A stretch of 16,289 nt of DNA from Acidimicrobiaceae bacterium. GTDB taxonomy: Bacteria > Actinomycetota > Acidimicrobiia > Acidimicrobiales > UBA8592. Where the stretch lies: positions 19,241 to 35,529 of the forward strand of contig PBMJ01000012.1 of assembly GCA_002722525.1 (NCBI GenBank), written 5' to 3'. The notes below the pieces were generated by a model. That model ran no database searches. It saw nothing but the letters and a program-made list of their open reading frames with translations, and was not told where the DNA came from. Every line of letters begins with the position of its first letter. Position 1 is the stretch's first letter. This document shows positions 7,094-14,276 of the stretch, in pieces. Position numbers and translations under genes: made by a program.

Positions 7094-7115
7094 CCAAGTT
7101 CCATGAAGTACTTGG
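7094..7115 (+). promoter_or_regulatory. Candidate leader hairpin upstream of rplM
   Basis: CCAAGT (7094-7099) and ACTTGG (7110-7115) form a perfect 6-bp stem with a 10-nt loop, 28 nt before the rplM start. It would sit at the very 5' end of a transcript from the promoter-like pair at 7056-7084. A short imperfect direct repeat, CTTGGGTAAT then CTTGGTAAT (7111-7129), follows and shares its first bases with the stem. Ribosomal protein operons often carry autoregulatory leader structures, and L13 leaders are known in Firmicutes. No homology to those was tested, so a regulatory role is inference. Confidence 0.4.
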
Positions 7116-7143
7116 GTAATCTTGGTAATAGACTGAAAGTAAC

Positions 7144-7596
7144 ATGACCACATATAGTCCTAAAAAATCTGACATAGAGCGAACATGGCATCTTATTGAT
7201 GCTGATGGTCTCATTCTTGGCCGCATGGCTTCAGAAATCGCCAAACTTCTCCGCGGAAAGCATAAGCCCACATATTCACCACATATGGATATGGGAGACC
7301 ATGTCATTATCGTCAATGCAGACAAAGTGGTCTTAAGTAGCGATAAAGCAAATAAAAAAATCGTATACCGGCACTCAGGGTTTCCAGGGGGAATTAAATC
7401 ACGTTCCTATGATAATTTTTTGCAGGAGAACCCCACCGATGCTGTTCGTCAAACAATTCGAGGTATGCTGCCCAAAAATAGACTTGGCAGACAGCAACTA
7501 AAAAAGCTTCAGGTCTATGCGGGGGCTGAACACCCACATAGTGCACAAAAACCTGAACCTATGGAACTAGCTCAAGCTAAATCTAGAGAATCTTAA
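7144..7596 (+). CDS. rplM: 50S ribosomal protein L13
   Basis: L13 is an early-assembling large-subunit protein. The 150-residue product has the canonical core: TWHLIDADGLILGRMASEIA, then LLRGKHKPTYSPHMDMGDHV and IVNADKVVLS. The middle of the chain reads YRHSGFPGGIKS, where most family members have a YxHTGYPGGxK-like motif. IRGMLPKNRLGRQQLKKLQV and YAGAEHPHSAQKPEP complete the fold. The ATG is fixed by the conserved N-terminal region; only a weak GAAAG lies upstream. It pairs with rpsI, which starts 7 nt later, the near-universal L13-S9 pair. A gap with candidate regulatory structures separates it from truA. Confidence 0.97.
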   Translation: MTTYSPKKSDIERTWHLIDADGLILGRMASEIAKLLRGKHKPTYSPHMDMGDHVIIVNADKVVLSSDKANKKIVYRHSGFPGGIKSRSYDNFLQENPTDAVRQTIRGMLPKNRLGRQQLKKLQVYAGAEHPHSAQKPEPMELAQAKSRES

Positions 7597-7603
7597 GGAA
7601 ATT

Positions 7604-7996
7604 ATGACTGTCCATATTGCACACACAACTGGTCGAAGAAAACGGGCAATAGCACGTGTCCGCGTTCGAATTGGTACCGGAACGATAACTGTTAATGGAA
7701 GGTCCATAGAAGATTTCTTTCCATCTGATACCCATCGAATGATAATTACGGAGCCACTCAGGAACACAAAAACTGAAACTGCATATGATATTGACGCAAC
7801 GATTCATGGTGGAGGATCAAGTGGTCAAGCTGGAGCTTTAAGATTAGGGATTGCTCGAGCTCTAGTCGATATCGACGGTGAATTCAGAGAAGGATTAAAG
7901 AAGTCAGGCTTTCTTACCCGAGACTCTCGAAAGAAGGAGTCAAAGAAATACGGACTAAAGAAGGCCCGTAAAGCTCCTCAGTTCTCCAAGCGTTAA
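7604..7996 (+). CDS. rpsI: 30S ribosomal protein S9
   Basis: S9 is a small-subunit head protein whose C-terminal tail reaches the P-site tRNA. The 130-residue product shows HTTGRRKRAIARVRVRIGTG, TITVNGRSIEDFF, and the conserved GGGSSGQAGALRLGIARALV. It ends LTRDSRKKESKKYGLKKARK followed by APQFSKR; the terminal SKR is invariant in S9 and touches the tRNA anticodon. A weak AAGGAAAT ribosome-binding site precedes the ATG. It is co-directional with and 7 nt from rplM; a 100-nt gap separates it from glmM. Confidence 0.97.
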   Translation: MTVHIAHTTGRRKRAIARVRVRIGTGTITVNGRSIEDFFPSDTHRMIITEPLRNTKTETAYDIDATIHGGGSSGQAGALRLGIARALVDIDGEFREGLKKSGFLTRDSRKKESKKYGLKKARKAPQFSKR

Positions 7997-8002
7997 ATGC
8001 CT

Positions 8003-8018
8003 TTCCCTTCTCAGGGAA
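8003..8018 (+). terminator. Weak hairpin after rpsI, possible terminator
   Basis: TTCCC (8003-8007) and GGGAA (8014-8018) form a perfect 5-bp stem with a 6-nt loop beginning 7 nt after the rpsI stop. The downstream sequence, TTATGATTAG, has only a poor T-run. It may lower transcription into glmM, or may simply be chance. The rest of this 100-nt gap shows no convincing promoter or strong ribosome-binding site. Confidence 0.25.
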
Positions 8019-8096
8019 TTATGATTAGTAGAGTCCGCCAGATAACTTGTGAAAGTAAGGTCTGTATGGGAACTCTATTAAGATTTTTTGGTCAGA

Positions 8097-9425
8097 ATGT
8101 CTCCTAAGTTTGGTACAGATGGGGTTCGTGGTCGAGCTTTCGTGGATCTCAGGCCGGAGTGGGTAACCAATCTTGCTATTTCTGCTTCAGATGTTCTCCA
8201 ATCAGACACAGTTGTCATTGGTAGCGATGGTCGGGCAAGCGGGAAAGACTTTGTGAATGCATTGCGAATAGGATTTGACTCTAAGGGGCTATCAGTTTGG
8301 TACATGGGAACTGTTCCCACGCCGGCCCTTGCCCATGCTGCCGCAACTCATGGAATTGCAGCGGCAATGGTCTCAGCGTCCCACAATCGTTCACAAGACA
8401 ATGGAATCAAATTACTTTCTGCCGGCGGTAAAAAATTAACGGATCACGCTCAAAGGGAGATCGAAGCAATTCTGGAGTCTGATGATTTCCCTAATCTCAC
8501 ACAGGGGTCTGACTATGTTGAGCCTAGTCATAGCTATCTCGCTAATGATTGGGTCTCCACTCTTCAAGAGAGTATTAAAGATAGAAGCTTAAGCGGGATC
8601 TCACTTGTTGTAGATTGCGCCAATGGAGCAGCATCAGCCTTCGCCGCACGTACTCTCAGAGAGTTGGGAGCAAGAGTGACCAGCATTCATGATGTCCCAG
8701 ATGGAAATAATATCAACGAAGACTGTGGCTCAACGAATCTTGCATCTCTTCAAACAGTAGTAAGAGACAATAACGCTGATCTAGGATTGGCATTTGACGG
8801 AGATGCCGATCGGGTACTGGCCGTAGATCAACAAGGTCGGGTTATCGATGGAGACTTTATGATCGCTATATGTGCTGAAGACTTAAAGAGTCGCGAAGCT
8901 CTTAATGGCAACACTGCAGTCGTAACTGTAATGACTAATCTAGGATTCCATCTTGCAATGAAAGAAAAGCAGATACATGTGCATCAAACACCAGTTGGTG
9001 ATCGACAAGTTCTAGCTGCATTGGAGGAGAATGATTGGTCGCTTGGTGGAGAACAATCAGGCCATATAATCTTTAGCGACCTTTCTACTACTGGAGACGG
9101 GCTACTAACAGGAATACAACTTCTCGATATCATTGGCCGATCAAACAAACCACTGGATGAACTTGCTGATTCTGCGATGGTCAGATACCCACAGGTCTTA
9201 AAACAAGTCAACTTGTCCACAACAACCGTGGATATTGAAAGTTCGTTAACTGAAGATATAGCTAATGCTGAAATAGAGCTGGGAGATAGTGGCAGAGTCC
9301 TCGTAAGGAGATCAGGAACTGAACCAGTTTTAAGAATTATGGTTGAATCTTTAGAAGATGAAATAGCCGAATCTACTGCAAATAAGCTGGTTTTAGCTGC
9401 AGAATCCTATTTAGCGGTATCTTAA
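8097..9425 (+). CDS. glmM: Phosphoglucosamine mutase
   Basis: GlmM converts glucosamine-6-phosphate to glucosamine-1-phosphate, on the way to UDP-N-acetylglucosamine for peptidoglycan. From ATG 8097 the product has 442 residues and begins MSPKFGTDGVRG, the standard start. An in-frame TTG at 8088 is less likely. The phosphoserine loop VSASHNRSQDNGIK holds the catalytic Ser95. Metal-binding DGDADR is at residues 234-239, GEQSGHIIF is the sugar loop, and RRSGTEPVLRI near 404-414 binds phosphate. Most family members have Pro after SASHN, whereas here it is Arg98. No strong ribosome-binding site is visible. It follows rpsI, the usual actinobacterial order, and precedes a GlmS-like gene that would make its substrate. 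Confidence 0.95.
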   Translation: MSPKFGTDGVRGRAFVDLRPEWVTNLAISASDVLQSDTVVIGSDGRASGKDFVNALRIGFDSKGLSVWYMGTVPTPALAHAAATHGIAAAMVSASHNRSQDNGIKLLSAGGKKLTDHAQREIEAILESDDFPNLTQGSDYVEPSHSYLANDWVSTLQESIKDRSLSGISLVVDCANGAASAFAARTLRELGARVTSIHDVPDGNNINEDCGSTNLASLQTVVRDNNADLGLAFDGDADRVLAVDQQGRVIDGDFMIAICAEDLKSREALNGNTAVVTVMTNLGFHLAMKEKQIHVHQTPVGDRQVLAALEENDWSLGGEQSGHIIFSDLSTTGDGLLTGIQLLDIIGRSNKPLDELADSAMVRYPQVLKQVNLSTTTVDIESSLTEDIANAEIELGDSGRVLVRRSGTEPVLRIMVESLEDEIAESTANKLVLAAESYLAVS

Positions 9426-9427
9426 TC

Positions 9428-9460
9428 AGGCTAAATCACTCTCTTTAGAGAGTTGAGCCT
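9428..9460 (+). other. Two-part hairpin between glmM and glmS
   Basis: In the 59-nt gap, AGGCT (9428-9432) pairs with AGCCT (9456-9460) outside, and ACTCTC (9438-9443) pairs with GAGAGT (9448-9453) inside with a TTTA loop. An asymmetric internal loop (5 nt and 2 nt) separates the stems. All 11 base pairs are perfect. No T-run follows, so a classical intrinsic terminator is not supported. The gap is far too short for a glmS ribozyme. An attenuator, an RNA-processing site or a U-tract-free terminator are possible. Confidence 0.45.
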
Positions 9461-9484
9461 TAACTAAGTCTCTAGAATAAATGT

Positions 9485-12400
9485 ATGTGTGGAATTATCG
9501 CTATTATTCGAAGGCCAGCGCAGCGCGAAGCCCCTACTGCAACGCGGGTGAGAAAGTTAATCGATTCCATTCCTGATGTCACACCGGAAGATCTTCAAGG
9601 TATCCATCTACTAATTGAATCTCTTGTATTGCTAGAAAATGAAACCTCTGGGGTGCCAGGAACAATCTCATTATTGGATGACTCTAAATTGCTCACACTA
9701 CTTATCGAAAAGTGCCAATTAATCGAAACTTCCGTTGCTGATCTTGAAAGAACTCTTGATCAGGCTAGTTCTGATCTTCAAGATATTGAAAAGATCAACG
9801 CCTGTATCATTCAGGTAAAAGATCTTGTTTGGTCGCTTCGTAATGACCGTGTCAGGCTAATTAATTCTGTTCGTGAACTATGCCAAGACAAGAGAGAAAG
9901 AGCATTAGTCGAAGCCTTTACATCAATTCATGAAGCTCTTTCCGCCCTCGATAGCTTAGAAGTTCGGGGAAGAGACTCAGCTGGTCTACATGTGATGATC
10001 CAACATCATGCCTTAGACCTAAACGACCCAACGCTCTTATCAGAAATTGCAGATCGCTCATCTGATAATGATTTTAAATCTGGTTCAATTCGAGTAGTTG
10101 ATGGACAAATAAGTTTTGTCTACAAAACAGCTTCAGAAATAGGTCAGCTCGGCGACAATACTCTGGTGTTACGAAAAGCAATCATGTCGGACAAATTACT
10201 CCATCGTGCACTCGCAAGCAGTCAGGCATCGGCTGTTGTTGTTGGGCATACTAGATGGGCAAGCATCGGAATTATTTCTGAACCGAATGCTCATCCTCTG
10301 AATTCAGAACAAGAAGGTCAGGGCGAAATGCCCTACGTCGTGGCAGCTATCAACGGCGATGTTGATAACTTCGCTGATCTAAAAGAAATAGAAGACCTTA
10401 TGATCTCACCTGTTATTACTTCAGATTCTAAAGTAATGCCGACTTTAATGGCTCAGCATCTCAGCAAGGAAGAAAGCGATACGTCATTAGTTGCTGAAGC
10501 ATTTAGAAAGACTGCTCGATCTCTCCAAGGCTCAGTTGCGGTTGTCGCCAATGCAGCTTCAGATCCTGAGAATCTCCATCTAGCTCTTCGGGGTAGCGGG
10601 CAAGGGCTATATGTCGGTTTAGCTGAAGATGCTTACATTGTTGCTAGTGAGCCCTATGGATTTATTGAAAGAACACAGAAATACTTACGATTGGATGGGG
10701 AATCAGCAGATAACGGAAGTACGAGCACTGAACCTGGTGAAATTATTTCCTTGTCAAAGAGCAACGCCGGAACAATAGAAGGAATCAGTCGAACATCGTA
10801 TGATGGGAAATCGCTTCCAGTAAACGAAGAGGAAATTGAGACTGCAGGTATTACTTCCAGAGACATAGACCGGAGAAGTTATCCCCATTTTTTATTAAAG
10901 GAAATAACTGAAGCCCCTGACTCATTCCAAAAAACTCTCAGAGGAAAAATAATTGATCTCGAAGGAAATCTTAGTGTCAAATTAGAAGAGAGCACTTTCC
11001 CGAGCAGTCTCAAAAAGAAGTTTCAAAATGGAGAGTTCAAAGAGATTTTTGTTATCGGGCAGGGAACTGCAGCAGTCGCTGGTAATAGCTTGGCTGCATT
11101 CCTAAACGAGGAAATAGATATTCGAGTTGAATCTCTTCCATCAACAGAATTATCTGGATTCCGACTACGTCCGGATATGACGAATACTTTTGTCGTTGCA
11201 ATTAGCCAATCCGGAACGACCACCGACACTAACCGGACAGTAGATCTTGTCCGCGCCCGAGGAGGGACAGTTGTGTCGATAGTTAACCGTCGAGATTCAG
11301 AACTAACAAAAAAATCTGACGGCGTCCTCTACACCTCCGATGGGCGAGATATAGAGATGAGCGTTGCTTCGACTAAAGCCTTCTATTCACAAATAGCTGC
11401 TGGGTTTCTTTTGGGGATTGCGATTTCAGAATCGATAGCTAGCTCCACAAGTAAAGCAAGCACCAACGAAAGAACAAATACTTTACTTTTTGGACTTAAA
11501 GAGCTTCCTAACCTAATGAGGGAAGTGCTTTCAGAGCAGGAAAAAATATCCGAGATCGCAACTGAGTTAGCACCTGCAAAAAAATATTGGGCCATAGTCG
11601 GAAATGGTTTGAACATTGTCGCCGCAAAGGAAATTAGAATCAAACTCTCTGAACTCTGCTACAAATCAATAGCGGCAGATTTTACTGAAGATAAGAAGCA
11701 CATTGACCTTTCAGCTGAACCTATGATCCTCGTTTGTGCTGCTGGACTAGAAGGTTCGGTCGCTGCCGATGCGGCGAAAGAAGTAGCTATATATCGTGCC
11801 CATAAGGCTACTCCAGTAGTAATCACAGACACTCCAGAAGTTTTCTCTTCCGCTCTAAAAGTCATTGAAGTTCCGTCTACTACTAAGGAACTAGCATTTA
11901 TCTTGTCAACGATGGCCGGCCATATATTCGGCTATGAAGCGGCACTATCTATTGATGCTCAGGCAACTCCATTTAGAGAGGTCCGCTCTGCGATCGAATT
12001 GGCAGTTGCACAGAACCCGGACATGACCGGAGAAGTTATGTTAGGGAACCTGAAACCACAAATTCAAAAAGCCTCCCAAGTATTTTTTGACGGTCTACGT
12101 TCCGGTGACTATAACGGTAACCTAGAAGCAAGTACAGCGACGAAAATTCTCATAATGCTCAAATACTCGTTAGGGAATATTCCACTTGATTCGTATCAAA
12201 TAGACTTTGGGAAAGTCGGGACACCAGCAACTATTCTCGAAGATCTGGTTGCTTCCTTGACTGTTGGGATAGAAGAACTAACTCGAACTATAGACACGAT
12301 TAAGCATCAAGCAAAGACAGTGACAGTTGGAATATCTAGATCAGATGAGGAAATTATTCAATTGCCACTTGTTCGAGAATTACTTGAGTCTGGTACGCCA

Positions 12401-12907
12401 AGAGACAGAGTTAGCTATCGGAACCTACGTTGTTTAGAAGCACTTAATAATGGGGTACAAGATGTGACGGGGTATATTCGGTATTCGATAGACGGGGCTC
12501 CTGATGTTGCGCAATTACACATTGTTGATCGAGGTGGAATAGCAGTTGATCTAGTATCAAGAGTGGAAAGAGACCCCAAACTCCGAGGTAGTAAGCACCT
12601 TGTTGCATCTGATCAGAACGTGATGATCACTAAAGGGCGAAATGATGATCGGACGATAATCTTAGTGCCTGAAGTGAAAGATCAGCAGACAGTCGGACTT
12701 ACATTACTTCATGTAAGACTAGAAAAATACGTCGATGAGCACATAGCTAAACTAATACTTGAGAGGTATCAGAATCGCTATGCAAAGCTTTATGATTTTG
12801 TAACTGAGACAGAACCAACGTTTCGCAGTGACCTTCTATCCACGATCCCTCTATCAGATCTATTGATGTCTCCTATTGCAGGCCTAGCAGAATTATGGCG
12901 AAATTGA
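9485..12907 (+). CDS. glmS: GlmS-like glutamine--fructose-6-phosphate aminotransferase, enlarged form
   Basis: The predicted reaction is L-glutamine + fructose-6-phosphate to glucosamine-6-phosphate + glutamate, the substrate of GlmM next door. The 1140-residue product is almost twice the usual GlmS (about 610). Cys2 in MCGII is the glutaminase nucleophile, followed by about 130 extra, mostly helical residues (about 12-145). The class II domain then resumes: EVRGRDSAG (159-167), GHTRWAS (254-260), NAHPL and the oxyanion pair Asn290-Gly291. Two SIS domains follow, with AISQSGTTTDT, SVASTKAFYSQ and the second-domain KLSELCY and KKHID, which keep the likely isomerase Glu and His. AKTVTV (943-948) resembles the AKSVTV that ends GlmS, but about 190 unrecognised residues follow. 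No clear ribosome-binding site is visible. I recall long forms in Acidimicrobiia, unverified. Confidence 0.85.
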   Translation: MCGIIAIIRRPAQREAPTATRVRKLIDSIPDVTPEDLQGIHLLIESLVLLENETSGVPGTISLLDDSKLLTLLIEKCQLIETSVADLERTLDQASSDLQDIEKINACIIQVKDLVWSLRNDRVRLINSVRELCQDKRERALVEAFTSIHEALSALDSLEVRGRDSAGLHVMIQHHALDLNDPTLLSEIADRSSDNDFKSGSIRVVDGQISFVYKTASEIGQLGDNTLVLRKAIMSDKLLHRALASSQASAVVVGHTRWASIGIISEPNAHPLNSEQEGQGEMPYVVAAINGDVDNFADLKEIEDLMISPVITSDSKVMPTLMAQHLSKEESDTSLVAEAFRKTARSLQGSVAVVANAASDPENLHLALRGSGQGLYVGLAEDAYIVASEPYGFIERTQKYLRLDGESADNGSTSTEPGEIISLSKSNAGTIEGISRTSYDGKSLPVNEEEIETAGITSRDIDRRSYPHFLLKEITEAPDSFQKTLRGKIIDLEGNLSVKLEESTFPSSLKKKFQNGEFKEIFVIGQGTAAVAGNSLAAFLNEEIDIRVESLPSTELSGFRLRPDMTNTFVVAISQSGTTTDTNRTVDLVRARGGTVVSIVNRRDSELTKKSDGVLYTSDGRDIEMSVASTKAFYSQIAAGFLLGIAISESIASSTSKASTNERTNTLLFGLKELPNLMREVLSEQEKISEIATELAPAKKYWAIVGNGLNIVAAKEIRIKLSELCYKSIAADFTEDKKHIDLSAEPMILVCAAGLEGSVAADAAKEVAIYRAHKATPVVITDTPEVFSSALKVIEVPSTTKELAFILSTMAGHIFGYEAALSIDAQATPFREVRSAIELAVAQNPDMTGEVMLGNLKPQIQKASQVFFDGLRSGDYNGNLEASTATKILIMLKYSLGNIPLDSYQIDFGKVGTPATILEDLVASLTVGIEELTRTIDTIKHQAKTVTVGISRSDEEIIQLPLVRELLESGTPRDRVSYRNLRCLEALNNGVQDVTGYIRYSIDGAPDVAQLHIVDRGGIAVDLVSRVERDPKLRGSKHLVASDQNVMITKGRNDDRTIILVPEVKDQQTVGLTLLHVRLEKYVDEHIAKLILERYQNRYAKLYDFVTETEPTFRSDLLSTIPLSDLLMSPIAGLAELWRN

Positions 12908-12923
12908 TCACGTACAGGATTTT

Positions 12924-14276
12924 ATGCTGATGATACCAATCGTAACTCCAAGCGAAATGAAGGCTATCGATGCATCTTCTGAGCAGCCTCTTGACGTTCT
13001 TATACAGCGGGCTGGAAGCGCTGTAGCGTGGTCTGCACGGAAATTTCTCAACGGAACCTACGGAAAACGTGTCGTAGTGATCTATGGGAAAGGCAATAAC
13101 GGAAAAGATGGAAGGGTTGCCGCATCCTATCTTCGGAAATGGGGGATAAAGACTGTCGAATATTCTGTTACAGAAGCCCCAAAACAACTCCCCAAGTGTG
13201 ACCTTGTTATTGATGCCGCATACGGGACTGGAATTCGGGGAGAATATATTGCGCCCATTACAGACGTACCTGTGATTGCCGTTGATATTCCAAGTGGTAT
13301 CGATGGTTTAACAGGTGAAGTAATGGGACTTCCTATGAACTCTAATAAGACAACTACCTTTCAGGCTTTAAAACCCGGTCATCTAATTCCTCCTGGAAGT
13401 AGTTATGTCGGTGAGATTGAAGTAGTTGATATTGGCCTAGATACTTCACATATTGAAACATTCCTAGTTCAGCGTTCAGACATTGCGACATGGCTTCCGA
13501 AAAAATTAACAACGGAACACAAATGGAAGTCAGCGTGCTGGATAATTGGCGGTTCTGCAGGAATGGACGGGGCTCTATCTCTAGCAGCAGAAGCCGCTCA
13601 ACGAGGAGGGTCAGGCTATGTTCGTATAAGTACTCCTGGAACCATGCCCATAGGCCCAATAGAAGCCGTTTCATATTTTATTCCTGAAGAAGGGTGGGAA
13701 GAAGACTTCCAGAACAATTCGAATAAATTTTCTTCTGGAATCATCGGCCCAGGTCTTGCAGTATCAAGTTCAAATACTAAATCCATCCAAAAAGCAGTTT
13801 CTAACTCTGAGATCCCCCTTGTAGTAGATGGGGGTGCCATCAAAGCTTTAGGTGAGAATCTTGAAATTTTGCAAACGAGGAAACCTGACACGATTTTTAC
13901 TCCCCATGAACGTGAGTTCGAAGATTTAGTTGGGTCTAGGCCAAGTCCCCAGCGGATTGAGGATGTTTTAAGAGCTGCAAAATTAACTAATTCCATTGTG
14001 TTGCTTAAAGGTCCAATTACGGTTGTAGCTAATCCTGAAGGACGTTGTTTGGTTGTAGCAAACGGTGATCATAGGTTAGCTACTGCTGGAACTGGCGATG
14101 TACTTGCAGGGATTATCGGCGCTCTTCTAGCTCAGGGAGTTCCAAGTTTGGAAGCTGCAGCTATGGGCGCCTGGGTACATGCAGAAGCTGGACAATTTTC
14201 GTTTAAACATGGGATGGTGGCATCTGACCTTATGAACCTAATTCCGGAGGTATTACATGAGACCGACGTGGGCTGA
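12924..14276 (+). CDS. nnr: Bifunctional NAD(P)HX epimerase / ADP-dependent NAD(P)HX dehydratase
   Basis: This enzyme repairs hydrated nicotinamide cofactors: the N-domain epimerises R- and S-NAD(P)HX, and the C-domain dehydrates the S form using ADP. The product has 450 residues. The YjeF-N domain (about 1-190) shows GKGNNGKDG (55-63), VIDAAYGTG and AVDIPSGIDG; it is shorter than average, with a contracted segment between GTG and DIPSG. The ribokinase-like domain has HKW (199-201), GGSAGMDGA (209-217), FTPHEREFE, VLLKG and AGTGDVLAG, with catalytic Asp392. AGGA at 12916-12919 lies 4 nt before ATG 12924 and 10 nt before ATG 12930, so either is possible. The N-terminal family start MIPIVTPSEM would favour 12930. 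It overlaps alr by 20 nt. The acpS gene often seen before it is absent. Confidence 0.94.
   Translation: MLMIPIVTPSEMKAIDASSEQPLDVLIQRAGSAVAWSARKFLNGTYGKRVVVIYGKGNNGKDGRVAASYLRKWGIKTVEYSVTEAPKQLPKCDLVIDAAYGTGIRGEYIAPITDVPVIAVDIPSGIDGLTGEVMGLPMNSNKTTTFQALKPGHLIPPGSSYVGEIEVVDIGLDTSHIETFLVQRSDIATWLPKKLTTEHKWKSACWIIGGSAGMDGALSLAAEAAQRGGSGYVRISTPGTMPIGPIEAVSYFIPEEGWEEDFQNNSNKFSSGIIGPGLAVSSSNTKSIQKAVSNSEIPLVVDGGAIKALGENLEILQTRKPDTIFTPHEREFEDLVGSRPSPQRIEDVLRAAKLTNSIVLLKGPITVVANPEGRCLVVANGDHRLATAGTGDVLAGIIGALLAQGVPSLEAAAMGAWVHAEAGQFSFKHGMVASDLMNLIPEVLHETDVG

Noticed and set aside
8040..8081. Promoter upstream of glmM (TTGTGA with TATGGG or TATTAA)
   Set aside because: The spacing between hexamers is 12 nt or beyond 20 nt, outside the usual 16-18 nt, so it cannot be supported.
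9426..9484. glmS ribozyme or riboswitch before glmS
   Set aside because: The gap is 59 nt, much shorter than the known glmS ribozyme, and no core-like sequence is seen.
14257..14276. Possible frameshift joining nnr and alr
   Set aside because: Both proteins are full length with proper ends, and alr has its own strong ribosome-binding site; this is a normal overlap.
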